Source: Crocinitomicaceae bacterium
GTDB lineage: Bacteria > Bacteroidota > Bacteroidia > Flavobacteriales_D > Crocinitomicaceae
Assembly (NCBI GenBank): GCA_022447665.1
Contig: JAKVAQ010000023.1
Coordinates: forward strand, 33,603-97,602
Direction: 5' to 3'
Length of the DNA stretch: 64,000 nucleotides
A model generated the notes under the pieces. The model was given only the letters and a program-made list of their open reading frames with translations. It did not search any database and had not been told where the DNA came from. The translations under genes were made by a program, and so were the position numbers. Numbering within the stretch: position 1 is the stretch's first letter; every line of letters begins with the position of its first letter. Positions 43,894-52,944 of the stretch are shown piece by piece.

Positions 43894-45099
43894 TCATATT
43901 AAGCCGAGGGAAGATATAATGGTAAAAATTAGAAATTGATTTGCACGTCGTTTTTCTAGCTCGCTTTCGGCCTTGTTTAATTCAATTTCTGACTCTTGCT
44001 TTTCTATTATTCTGAGGTTTTCAGATTGCTCAAATTGTTTTTCGATTCTAACAACATTATCTGTAGCCGAAGAATTCGATAGGGCAGCTTGAGCGCGTTG
44101 CTCCATTGATTGATATTTATAGAATTTTGCTGAATCACCCTTGTGATAATTGATAATTGATAAGTTTCCGTAAACACTGATTTTTGTAAAATACCATGTG
44201 GTGTTTCTAATCAACCTATCTGCCCATAGTAAATAGTATTCTGATGAATCGCTTTGATCGTTTCGCTGATATAATCTACCTAGATTTCCAAGTACATTCG
44301 AAAGGTAAACAGGTGAATCAATCTCAGACCATATATTTATTGCTTTGTTGTAGTGAAAGATGGCAGAGTCTATTTGTCCTGAATGTTCATAATTAAAGCC
44401 TAACTCATTATGTGAAACGGCTTGAGCATTTAAGTCACCGATCTCCTCGGCCAAGAACAAAGCCTTTATTGAATAGTATCGAGCCGGAACAGACCCGTCT
44501 TTTGAAGCATAAATAGCCGCATATCTATCATAGATCCTTATTTTTAATGAAATTTCTAAATCGGACTGTTCTAAAAGCATTTCTGCCTCCTCCAAATTCT
44601 TTAAGGCAGCATCATATTTGACTAGTACTCGATTTAGTTCCGCCCTTACTATAAGCACTTGACATTTTAATTTATCATCTTCAAGATCTTCAGCAATTTT
44701 CTGAGCATTTAGCAAGGAATTCAAGGAGGTACTTAAATCGTTAACAAAAATGGATAGTGAACCTTTGTATATGAGATACTGCCCACGAAAAAAAGGCGTC
44801 TTAGTTAAACTTAAAGCTGAATCTAACTCAGAAATGGCTGTGTTATATTTTGAACTAGATGCGGCAAACTTGGATTTAACAAAATATATTAAGCTTGTTT
44901 TTTCAGATCCTTTCCATTCCTCTTTCAATGAGATTAATATTGAATCTTGAACACCGTCGCTAGAATATTTGTACTGACTAGCAATACTATCGGCTACTGT
45001 AAATTCACTTTTGATATAAGTCAATTCAGATTGAGCTTGATTTGCGCTAGAATAAAAAATGAAAACAAGAAAAATATAGTTCTTAAACACTCTTCTCAC
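43894..45099 (-). CDS. TPR sensor part of the histidine kinase, ending in a membrane helix at a TGA
   Basis: 401 residues. Signal peptide (about 1-23, SSANQAQ). About six TPR-like repeats follow (LSLTKTPFFRGQYLIYKG, AVSHNELGFNYEHSGQIDSAIFHYNKAINIW, NVLGNLGRLYQRNDQSDSSEYYLLWADRL), then a coiled coil (ESEIELNKAESELEKRRANQ). Last comes a transmembrane helix FLIFTIISSLGLI that is cut by TGA (43894-43896). The frame continues without shift into the kinase part (VVLWLRQT). The combined protein of about 630 residues is the common Bacteroidota TPR-TM-HisKA_2 sensor. Confidence 0.85.
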   Translation of the reverse strand: MRRVFKNYIFLVFIFYSSANQAQSELTYIKSEFTVADSIASQYKYSSDGVQDSILISLKEEWKGSEKTSLIYFVKSKFAASSSKYNTAISELDSALSLTKTPFFRGQYLIYKGSLSIFVNDLSTSLNSLLNAQKIAEDLEDDKLKCQVLIVRAELNRVLVKYDAALKNLEEAEMLLEQSDLEISLKIRIYDRYAAIYASKDGSVPARYYSIKALFLAEEIGDLNAQAVSHNELGFNYEHSGQIDSAIFHYNKAINIWSEIDSPVYLSNVLGNLGRLYQRNDQSDSSEYYLLWADRLIRNTTWYFTKISVYGNLSIINYHKGDSAKFYKYQSMEQRAQAALSNSSATDNVVRIEKQFEQSENLRIIEKQESEIELNKAESELEKRRANQFLIFTIISSLGLI

Positions 45100-45198
45100 A
45101 GAAAACTAAAGTTACTTAAAAAAGAAAAGTTCATTGCCATTAACACATTCATTAAAATTCAATTCCAGCTTGCAATCAGCACGACCAAAAATAATAAA

Positions 45199-45228
45199 AA
45201 CTGGCTCGTTCTTATGCACGAGCCAGTT
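45199..45228 (-). terminator. intrinsic terminator of the SBBP propeller gene
   Basis: An 11-bp stem AACTGGCTCGT/ACGAGCCAGTT with an 8-base loop. On the minus strand it is followed by TTTTTATTATTTTT, 16 bases after the stop codon. Confidence 0.88.
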
Positions 45229-45243
45229 ACTTAAATAATATTT

Positions 45244-47301
45244 CTACTGAATCACTAACTTTCTTTGAGAAATCTTATTATTCTTAATTAAAAGCACCTG
45301 GTAAACGCCGGATTCAAGATCGCTTAAATCAAAAGCTGTAGTTTGATTCCAAAGTGTTTTTTCAAAAACTAAATTGCCTTGAATGCTGTAAATTCTTACT
45401 ACTGAATTTACTTGATCAGTCGTTATGAAGACCTCTCCATTTGATGGATTTGGATACACTTCAAAGATTTCGTAATTCTCCTCTTTAAGACTTACACCTG
45501 CGATAGTAACACATACTGAAGTATCAACACAGTCATTATCATTAACTATAACCGCGTATTCACCATCTGCTTCTGGAGTAAAATTCTGAGAGGTAGCTCC
45601 TGAAACTACTGAATTATCCGCGCAGTCTATCCATTGATAGGTTACACCAGTGCCGGAAGCATCTCCTGTTATAGTGATGCCGCTTGACGTTGTTCCTACA
45701 TTAACCGTATTTATTGTTAAATCAAGAATTGAAATTGAATCACACGACATTGTGTTTGAAATGGTATCATAATAAACCCCTGACGCACTATATGTATCAC
45801 CTGTAACAGGCCAAACATATGGCGAACATTCTGTTATCGTCCATAAAGAGTCAGTAGAGCACTCCCCTAGTTTTACTACAAAATGATCTCTTTGCCCAAG
45901 TGAAGTTAATTCCTCAGTTCCACTACTCGGATCAAAGTCTGCCGTACTTCTGAAAGATCCAGTTACAAAAAGCTCATCCTCTGAATTAATTTTAGAATCT
46001 ATTCCACCATCATCCATAGATCCTCCCATCCTTTTCGCCCAAATATGATTTCCTAAAGAATCAATCTTTAATATAAAGATGTCTGATCCTCCTTCAGAGG
46101 TAAGTATATTATCAGCAGCTGAGGCGTCAAAGTCTGTCGATAAGGTAAAATACCCTGTTAGATAAGTACTATTATATTCATCGAAAGATAACCCAAGTCC
46201 TCCATCATTAGCAGCTGAACCAAAGTTATAGGCATAAATTAAATCTCCATCGGGGCTCATTTTTGCCAGATATATATCAGAGCCACCGTTAGAAGTTAAT
46301 TCGCTCGTTCCAACTCCTGGATTAAAATCAACTGTATTTTCAAAAGTACCTGTATAAGAAATATTTCCTGCGTTATCAGCCTCAAGAGACCAACAATACT
46401 CGTTAGCCGTTCCTCCAAAATTTCTAGCCCATTGGTGATTTCCATCAGCATCCAATTTCCATATAAAGACATCCCATCCTCCAGCAGAAGTTAATACTTC
46501 GGGTGTTCCACTTGGATTAAAATCTACAGACGATGACATATATCCTGTTACGTAAACATTGTCACCTGACACATCCATTCCAACGGATTCGTCATTACCA
46601 GTTGAACCAACTCCATTCATCCAAATAAAGTTACCATCACTATCTAATTTCATGACAAAAACATCTACACCTCCTACTGCCGTATATTCTGCAACTCCCG
46701 ACCCAGGATCAAAATCCATAGTACCTCTGCAATATCCAGACACGTAGACATTCCCATCACTATCTAAAGCTATCTTACGAGCAAATTCATTGGAAAAAGT
46801 GCCCGATCCTAAACTAAAAGCCCATTCGTAATTGCCATCGACATCATACTTTACTACATAAATATCAGCAGCTCCGCTAGAAGTCAAACTGGCTTCTCCA
46901 GCCGAGGGATCGAAATCTATGGTATTTCCAAAGTATCCGGTCGCATATACGTTCCCAAATACATCAGTCTCAAGTGATATAACTTCATCATCTGAAGAAC
47001 TTCCAAAATTGTTTATCCAAAGCAAATTACCCTCACTATCCAGTTTTTGTATAAAAATGTCCCTACCTCCAACAGCAGTTTTATTTTCAACTCCCGTTCC
47101 TGGATCAAAATCAACTGTATTCCTGAAATATCCGCCAATCACAACACTACCATCATTGTTTACATCCATTGTCAGGGCCTCATCATCAGATGTATACCCC
47201 TGACCAATTGACCATTGATAGAGGTGATCTTGAGCTTGCAGATTTTTGTTTACCATTAAACTAACACATAAAACGGCACCAATAAGTATTCTTTTATTCA
47301 T
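45244..47301 (-). CDS. SBBP-repeat beta-propeller protein with type IX sorting domain
   Basis: 685 residues. Signal peptide ending NLQAQ. Residues about 25-475 hold eight or nine repeats of about 50 residues of the form 'GNVYVTGYF..TVDFDPG.G...LTS.GG.DIFVLKLDSDGN..WA..FG', the SBBP (seven-bladed-propeller) signature with Asp-rich loops. A Cys-rich spacer (CDSISILDLTI) and an Ig-like segment follow. The Por C-terminal domain is VYPNPSNGEVFITTD ... LESGVYQVLLI. Secreted or surface-anchored; ligand unknown. The incomplete gene at the right edge of the window encodes a similar start. Confidence 0.88.
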   Translation of the reverse strand: MNKRILIGAVLCVSLMVNKNLQAQDHLYQWSIGQGYTSDDEALTMDVNNDGSVVIGGYFRNTVDFDPGTGVENKTAVGGRDIFIQKLDSEGNLLWINNFGSSSDDEVISLETDVFGNVYATGYFGNTIDFDPSAGEASLTSSGAADIYVVKYDVDGNYEWAFSLGSGTFSNEFARKIALDSDGNVYVSGYCRGTMDFDPGSGVAEYTAVGGVDVFVMKLDSDGNFIWMNGVGSTGNDESVGMDVSGDNVYVTGYMSSSVDFNPSGTPEVLTSAGGWDVFIWKLDADGNHQWARNFGGTANEYCWSLEADNAGNISYTGTFENTVDFNPGVGTSELTSNGGSDIYLAKMSPDGDLIYAYNFGSAANDGGLGLSFDEYNSTYLTGYFTLSTDFDASAADNILTSEGGSDIFILKIDSLGNHIWAKRMGGSMDDGGIDSKINSEDELFVTGSFRSTADFDPSSGTEELTSLGQRDHFVVKLGECSTDSLWTITECSPYVWPVTGDTYSASGVYYDTISNTMSCDSISILDLTINTVNVGTTSSGITITGDASGTGVTYQWIDCADNSVVSGATSQNFTPEADGEYAVIVNDNDCVDTSVCVTIAGVSLKEENYEIFEVYPNPSNGEVFITTDQVNSVVRIYSIQGNLVFEKTLWNQTTAFDLSDLESGVYQVLLIKNNKISQRKLVIQ

Positions 47302-47460
47302 TATCCATAAGTTTTAATTCGGTTCGAACTTAAATCACTTTATATTGATCATTAGAATTTTTGGGGTGAATGAACGACTTATGTGGGTGAACGTTTTTAG
47401 GCGCAGAAAAAATCGCGTCGCGAAACCTTTAATGGCTATTTTTGTTTAGAATTGATACCT

Positions 47461-49896
47461 ATGCGAATAATCTTATTCATATTCTCCTTTGCGCTGTTTT
47501 CAACGCAAGCGCAAAAATCATCAGCGGAAATTTATGTTGATATCCAAAAATTACACTCATTAAAGCGAGTACTCTACATCGCTGCTCACCCCGACGACGA
47601 AAATACACGTGCTTTAGCGTGGTTCTCTTTAGGTGAAAAAGCAGAAACGGCTTACTTATCATTAACGCGTGGAGATGGTGGCCAGAATTTAATTGGTGAT
47701 GAACTCTCTGAGGACCTTGGTGTGTTAAGAACACAAGAGTTATTGGCGGCAAGGTCATGGGATGGAGCACGACAATTCTTCACAAGAGCAGTTGATTTTG
47801 GGTACTCAAAATCAGCCAAAGAATCACTTCAAAAGTGGGGGAATGAAGTATTAGAAGATGTAGTTCTAATAATACGAAAATTTAAGCCTGATGTGATTGT
47901 AACACGCTTCCCACCCGATAAACGCGGTGGACATGGACATCATACTGCATCTTGCATGCTAGCAATGGAAGCATTTGATAAAGCAGCTGATCCTAATTAT
48001 CTACCTGAACAAGTAAAAGAATTTGGAACATGGAAAACCACTGCAGTTTATTGGAATTCTTCTATATGGTGGGATAAAGATTTAGCAACAACGGCAGCAA
48101 ATGATCCTAATTATTTGGTAGCAGATATCGGGGGATACAATCCCTTATTAGGAATGTCATACAATGAAATTGGTACCATTGCTCGTAGCCAACACAAATG
48201 CCAAGGCTTCGGAGCAGTTCGTGAACGTGGTTCAAGAACAGAATATTTCCAATGGTTAAAAGGTGATCGATTAAAGGATAACTTCTTTGAAAAGAACACG
48301 CTTTCTTGGGATCAATTCGGCAATCCTGTATTTACAACAAACTTTGATAAATTATTAAATGAATTCGACTTTATTCATTTAGAGAACAACATTACCAGTC
48401 TTTTAGCCATACGAACTGCCCTTTCAGCATTTGAACCACAAAGCATTCGTGATGAGAAAATCAGACTTTGTGATGAAATTATAGCGAACTGTTTAGGACT
48501 TTACACTGAACTAAGCGCAGAGGACTATGCATTTACTCAAAATGAAAACCTAGCACTCAAACTTCGGGTACTCAGCAGAAACAATGAGTCTATTGAATTA
48601 GTTTCAGCCAAAATCTTAGATCAAACCATTGAATATGGAGAAGTTTTAGAAACGAATAACTACTTCGAAAAAGAGCTAGACCTTGAACAAAACCTTTCTT
48701 TATCAGGTCCTTATTGGTTATTTGGAAAAACTACTAACCTTTTTGAAGTTAGCGATAAAACCAACTTAGGTCAAGCCGAAAGCAGACCGACTGTTACAGC
48801 TACGTTGAAGTTTAAAATTCGCAACGGACATTTTGAGATTGTTCTTCCAGCACAGCACATTTGGAGAGATCCTTCCTATGGTGAACGAAGAAGAGAAGTA
48901 ATATCTTGTCCACCGTTCACAGCGAACTTTGATAGTGACTTAGCAATTGTAAAACCTGGCGCATCAAAAGCTATTAAAGTTAAGCTCCACTCATTTATTC
49001 AAAATTCAACGCAGGAGGTGCATATCGCAGCACCAAAGGGATGGAAAGTAAATCCAGAAATGCAAACGGTGAACTTTGAAAAAAAACACGAGGAAAAGTG
49101 GATCGAGTTCGAAATTTCTGCCTCCTCCGAAGCAGAAAATGGAAGCATAATCCTTGAAGATAATTTGGGTAATACACTTTACTCCTTAACGGAGATCACT
49201 TATGATCATATCCCTCCTCAAACCATATTCAAACCATCGAATATGCCTTGTCTTAAATTAGATGCCAAAATTAAAGAAGGAACAGTCGCCTACATTAAAG
49301 GAGTAGATGACGCAGTTCCAGCAGCAATTAGAGAACTTGGCTTTGAAGTTGAAGAATATGAAGTGAAAGATTTAGCAGATTTAAATTTAAGCACCTACAG
49401 CACTGTTGTACTAGGAATAAGAATCTACAACGTATTCCCTGAACTTACCAATCATGATGAAAAACTCTTTTCTTATGTAGAAAATGGTGGAAACTTAATC
49501 ATGCAGTACAATACTGCCTCTCGAAGTGCTGCGGATAAAACCTACGGCCCTTTCCCATTCAAATTGACTAGAAACAGGGTAACTGAAGAAGACGCACCAG
49601 TGACGTTCTTAGAGCCTGATCACCCTATTCTGAACTCACCAAACAAAATTACTACCGCTGACTTTGAAAACTGGGTGCAGGAAAGGGGATTATATTTTGC
49701 AGGAGACTGGAGTAGTGAATACAAAGCTTTATTTGGTTGGCACGATGAAGGTGAAGAGGACCAAACCGGCGCTTTGATTGTCGCCCAACATGGAAAAGGA
49801 AGATTTATTTATACAGGTATTTCTTTCTTTAGAGAATTACCTAAGGGAGTGGCTGGCGCGTATCGATTATTTGCGAACTTATTGAGCTACGAATAA
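47461..49896 (+). CDS. secreted PIG-L/LmbE-family deacetylase with C-terminal GATase1-like domain
   Basis: 811 residues from ATG at 47461. Signal peptide ending STQAQ. The deacetylase domain (about 30-290) shows the metal motif AAHPDDEN and GHGHHTASCML (HxxH-type ligand). It hydrolyses N-acetyl groups of sugars in known relatives. The rest contains beta-sandwich domains (about 370-590) and a C-terminal domain with VVLGIRIYNVFPEL, GGNLIMQYNT and HGKGRFIYTGISFFRELP, a glutamine-amidotransferase-like fold without an obvious catalytic Cys. This two-domain form is typical of Bacteroidota. It is coupled to the miniprotein by a TAATG overlap. Confidence 0.92.
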   Translation: MRIILFIFSFALFSTQAQKSSAEIYVDIQKLHSLKRVLYIAAHPDDENTRALAWFSLGEKAETAYLSLTRGDGGQNLIGDELSEDLGVLRTQELLAARSWDGARQFFTRAVDFGYSKSAKESLQKWGNEVLEDVVLIIRKFKPDVIVTRFPPDKRGGHGHHTASCMLAMEAFDKAADPNYLPEQVKEFGTWKTTAVYWNSSIWWDKDLATTAANDPNYLVADIGGYNPLLGMSYNEIGTIARSQHKCQGFGAVRERGSRTEYFQWLKGDRLKDNFFEKNTLSWDQFGNPVFTTNFDKLLNEFDFIHLENNITSLLAIRTALSAFEPQSIRDEKIRLCDEIIANCLGLYTELSAEDYAFTQNENLALKLRVLSRNNESIELVSAKILDQTIEYGEVLETNNYFEKELDLEQNLSLSGPYWLFGKTTNLFEVSDKTNLGQAESRPTVTATLKFKIRNGHFEIVLPAQHIWRDPSYGERRREVISCPPFTANFDSDLAIVKPGASKAIKVKLHSFIQNSTQEVHIAAPKGWKVNPEMQTVNFEKKHEEKWIEFEISASSEAENGSIILEDNLGNTLYSLTEITYDHIPPQTIFKPSNMPCLKLDAKIKEGTVAYIKGVDDAVPAAIRELGFEVEEYEVKDLADLNLSTYSTVVLGIRIYNVFPELTNHDEKLFSYVENGGNLIMQYNTASRSAADKTYGPFPFKLTRNRVTEEDAPVTFLEPDHPILNSPNKITTADFENWVQERGLYFAGDWSSEYKALFGWHDEGEEDQTGALIVAQHGKGRFIYTGISFFRELPKGVAGAYRLFANLLSYE

Positions 49897-50033
49897 TGAA
49901 CCAAGAGTTGCCTCAAAATAAAACGGAAGAAACCGAAAAAACAAACTGGACGGCTTGGTACATCGGCTTGATCGGATTTCTTGTCTTACAGATCGCAATC
50001 TATCTTTGGATATCAAATTCTTTTGACACATGA
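49896..50033 (+). CDS. 45-residue single-helix membrane miniprotein
   Basis: I translated this myself: ATG overlaps the deacetylase TAA (TAATG), and its TGA overlaps the symporter ATG (ATGA). The hydrophilic N-terminus is rich in Glu/Thr/Asn. It is followed by one hydrophobic helix (WYIGLIGFLVLQIAIYLWI) and a short tail. Overlap with both neighbours implies translational coupling, so it is almost surely a real gene. It may be a small accessory subunit of the symporter. I do not know a family name. Confidence 0.82.
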   Translation: MNQELPQNKTEETEKTNWTAWYIGLIGFLVLQIAIYLWISNSFDT

Positions 50034-51730
50034 GTTGGATAGATTGGTCAGTTTTAGCCGGAACGCTACTTCTTATAGTACTTTACGGCTCATGGAAAAC
50101 GCGTAAAAACAGGAATCTTGAAGCTTATTTAAAAGGAAATAATTCAGAGGGATGGATGACCATTGGTTTGAGCATTATGGCAACGCAAGCCAGCGCAATA
50201 ACCTTTCTTTCAACTCCAGGAAAAGCATATGAAAGCGGAATGGGTTTCGTACAGTTTTATTTTGGTTTACCCATAGCCATGGTCTTAATTTCCATCTTCT
50301 TTCTACCTATTTATTACCGACTTAAAGTTTATACAGCATACGAGTATCTCGAAGGTCGTTTTGATGGAAGGGTACGATCACTTACTGCTCTTTTATTTTT
50401 GATATCACGAGGTTTAGCCGCGGGAATAACTATTTACGCGCCAGCAATTATTCTATCTACCCTACTTGGTTGGAACCTACAATTAACATGTGTTCTAATA
50501 GGTATCATGGTTATTATTTACACCGTTTCTGGGGGTAGTAGAGCTGTTTCATTGACTCAAAAGTGGCAAATGGCTGTAATTATGATCGGGATGATTATTG
50601 CCTTCTACTTTGTACTCGAAAGCTTCCCTGATGGTGTTGGCTTTACTGATGGTATTCGCCTAGCTGGACAGCTAGGAAAAATGGAGATTGTCGATACATC
50701 TTTAAACGTTGAAAGTCGATATACTATTTGGTCTGGCTTAACAGGCGGATTATTTCTTTTCATTTCTTATTTCGGAACAGACCAATCTCAAGTACAGCGT
50801 TATTTAGGAGGTAAGACTTTAAAAGAATCTCGTTTAGGACTTATGTTCAACGGTTTAATGAAAATACCAATGCAGTTTTTCATCCTCCTAATAGGAATCA
50901 TGGTATTCGTATCGTTCCAATTCAATAAGCCACCCATTATTTTTAATGAAACTTCTACCACCTTGGAGTATTCTCAAGATGACTCACTCCAACTTATGCG
51001 AACTCAGTACGATGAAAATTATGAGAAAAAAGAGGATGCAATCACAGCTTATTTTTCTGGTGAAACTGATGCCATAAAAAACGTACGAGAGTATCAAGTA
51101 ATGCAAGATAGTCTCAGAAAATCATACAAAAACAAACTATCAAGACTAGATGGATCTTACGAAATTAAAGACGGAGACTATATTTTTCTAAGCTTTGTGC
51201 TTAATTACCTTCCTGTTGGTTTAATTGGACTATTGCTCGCTGTAATTTTTTCCGCCGCCATGTCTTCAACCGCTGGAGAACTAAATGCTCTTGCGTCAAC
51301 TGCGACGATCGATTTTTACACTAAGTACCAGAACAAAAAAGGACGTGAAAAGAATGATAAAAAAGACCTAAAAGTAAGTAAGTTGTTAACTGTTTCCTGG
51401 GGGGGGTTGGCCATAATTGTAGCGCTGACCGCTGGCCTTTTTGAAAATCTTATTGAACTTGTAAATATTCTTGGGTCATTATTCTACGGTACAATTCTAG
51501 GTGTATTTCTACTGGCATTTTTCTTCAAAAATGTAAAAGCAAAAGCAACTTTAATTGCGGCAATTATCGGTCAGTTAAGCGTATTAATCGTGCACTTCTT
51601 AACCGCGTATGACATTATTGACCTTGGATACTTATGGTATAATCCAATTGGAAGCTTAATTGTAATTATAGCAGGACTTATCCTACAAACAACTTTAACT
51701 AACAAAACAGAAACAAACAAAACAGAATAA
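50030..51730 (+). CDS. sodium:solute symporter (SSS family)
   Basis: 566 residues, inner membrane, about 13 helices. Family landmarks are SIMATQASAITFLSTPGKAYESG, YEYLEGRFDG, ISRGLAAGITIYAPAIIL, YTVSGGSRAVSLTQKWQM, FISYFGTDQSQVQRYLGGKT and LLAVIFSAAMSSTAGELNALASTATIDFY. A soluble, acidic insert of about 85 residues (300-385; DDSLQLMRTQYDENYEKKED...) interrupts the helices. The substrate is not clear; the adjacent secreted deacetylase suggests a sugar or sugar acid, by inference. The start overlaps the miniprotein stop by four bases. Confidence 0.93.
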   Translation: MSWIDWSVLAGTLLLIVLYGSWKTRKNRNLEAYLKGNNSEGWMTIGLSIMATQASAITFLSTPGKAYESGMGFVQFYFGLPIAMVLISIFFLPIYYRLKVYTAYEYLEGRFDGRVRSLTALLFLISRGLAAGITIYAPAIILSTLLGWNLQLTCVLIGIMVIIYTVSGGSRAVSLTQKWQMAVIMIGMIIAFYFVLESFPDGVGFTDGIRLAGQLGKMEIVDTSLNVESRYTIWSGLTGGLFLFISYFGTDQSQVQRYLGGKTLKESRLGLMFNGLMKIPMQFFILLIGIMVFVSFQFNKPPIIFNETSTTLEYSQDDSLQLMRTQYDENYEKKEDAITAYFSGETDAIKNVREYQVMQDSLRKSYKNKLSRLDGSYEIKDGDYIFLSFVLNYLPVGLIGLLLAVIFSAAMSSTAGELNALASTATIDFYTKYQNKKGREKNDKKDLKVSKLLTVSWGGLAIIVALTAGLFENLIELVNILGSLFYGTILGVFLLAFFFKNVKAKATLIAAIIGQLSVLIVHFLTAYDIIDLGYLWYNPIGSLIVIIAGLILQTTLTNKTETNKTE

Positions 51731-51731
51731 A

Positions 51732-52571
51732 ATGAAAAGAATCGCTTTATTATTTATTGCTGGATTAATGGGAACATTTGTCTCAGCGCAAGAATTGCCA
51801 GTACCAAGCCCGATGTGCAAAATATCTCAGGTTGTAGGACTTACCAATATCGATCTTGAATATTCAAGACCAAGCATGAAAGGAAGAACCATATTTGGAG
51901 ATCTTGTGGCTTACGACAAAATATGGAGACTCGGTGCAAACGGAAGTACAAAATTCTCTTGTGATACTGAAATAATGTTCGGTGACCAAGTACTTAAGCC
52001 AGGTAAATATTCCGTTTTCGCTTATCCTTCAGAAAAAGGAGAATGGAAATTCGTATTCAACACTGAGCTAGATTTATGGGGAGAAGGAGATTACGACGAG
52101 ACTAAAACAATCCTAACGGTAATGGGTACCTCTAGCAAGTGTGCTGCTGTTGAAACAATGAGTTTGACTATCGAAAACATTACGGCAAATTCCGGTACTA
52201 TCAGAATGGCTTGGGAAACAACTCAAGTAGACGTAAACTTCAAGGTAGATACTGATGGTAACGCAGAAAAGAATATCGCCGAAGCAATTGAAAAAGGTGA
52301 AGAATTAGACAAAGTTTATTACCAAGCTGGAAGATACTATTTGAATACAAAAAATGATCTTGATAAAGCCATGGAGAACTTAGATAAATCTCTTTCAATT
52401 AAAGAAACACATGGAGCTATGTTCTACAAAGCAAGAGTTCTGAAAGCAAAAGGTGAAACGAAAGACGCGATCAAAACAGCTAAATCAGCTTTAGAAATGG
52501 CGAAAGAGGCTGAAGCGGCAGGATGGATTCCTTACATGGAAAACACTATTGCGGAGTGGGAAAAAGAATAA
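51732..52571 (+). CDS. DUF2911 exported protein with C-terminal TPR
   Basis: 279 residues. Signal peptide ending FVSAQ. The DUF2911 domain (about 20-175) has PSPMCKISQVVGLTNIDLEYSRPSMKGRTIFGDLVAYDKIWRLGANGSTKF, LKPGKYSVFAYP and WETTQVDVNF. The C-terminal ~100 residues form helical TPR-like repeats (YYQAGRYYLNTKNDLDKAMENL, AMFYKARVLKAKGETKDAIKTA). Domain function is unknown. One base after the symporter stop, so in the same operon, ended by a terminator. Confidence 0.9.
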   Translation: MKRIALLFIAGLMGTFVSAQELPVPSPMCKISQVVGLTNIDLEYSRPSMKGRTIFGDLVAYDKIWRLGANGSTKFSCDTEIMFGDQVLKPGKYSVFAYPSEKGEWKFVFNTELDLWGEGDYDETKTILTVMGTSSKCAAVETMSLTIENITANSGTIRMAWETTQVDVNFKVDTDGNAEKNIAEAIEKGEELDKVYYQAGRYYLNTKNDLDKAMENLDKSLSIKETHGAMFYKARVLKAKGETKDAIKTAKSALEMAKEAEAAGWIPYMENTIAEWEKE

Positions 52572-52593
52572 ATCCATTACCAATCATTAAATT

Positions 52594-52619
52594 AGGCCTT
52601 TTAACGAAGGCCTTTTTTT
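52594..52619 (+). terminator. intrinsic terminator directly before the DUF1456 start codon
   Basis: A 7-bp stem AGGCCTT/AAGGCCT with a 6-base loop and a T-run ends at 52619; the next base is the ATG of the following gene. Confidence 0.75.
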
Positions 52620-52859
52620 ATGACCAACAACGACATTTTTAAAAAATTAAGAGTAGCGCTTAAGCTCACTAACAAAGACATCAAAGACATCTGTGCACTT
52701 GTAGATTTCCATGTTACAGAAAGCGAACTAGGCGCCTTTTTTCGTAAAGAAGGTCATCCAAAATACAAGAACTGTGGCGACCAAATCCTAAGGAATTTTT
52801 TAAACGGATTGGTTATTCATCTAAGAGGTCCTAGAGATGAAAATCTACCAAAAGAATAG
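52620..52859 (+). CDS. short DUF1456 (YehS-like) protein
   Basis: 79 residues, cytosolic. MTNNDIFKKLRVALKLTNKDIKDICALVDFHVTESELGAFFRKEGHPKYKNCGDQILRNFLNGLVIHLRG-type sequence (shown here only as start and end features: NDIFKKLRVAL, ILRNFLNGLVIHLRG) matches one DUF1456 unit. The usual protein has two such units and about 155 residues, so this one is half length. Function is unknown. Its ATG begins immediately after the T-run of the upstream terminator, leaving no room for a leader from the preceding promoter. Confidence 0.85.
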   Translation: MTNNDIFKKLRVALKLTNKDIKDICALVDFHVTESELGAFFRKEGHPKYKNCGDQILRNFLNGLVIHLRGPRDENLPKE

Positions 52860-52944
52860 ATGGGAACGTTAAATATTTAACATCAGTTCTCATACTAGGA
52901 GAAAAATCCGTAACTTTTCGGCACTACCAAATAAACTATCAATC

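Noticed and set aside
43894..43896. Possible use of TGA as a tryptophan codon
   Set aside because: TGA ends the DUF58 gene (33077-33079) and the miniprotein gene (50031-50033), and tryptophan is written TGG throughout; a single in-frame TGA does not support a changed code.
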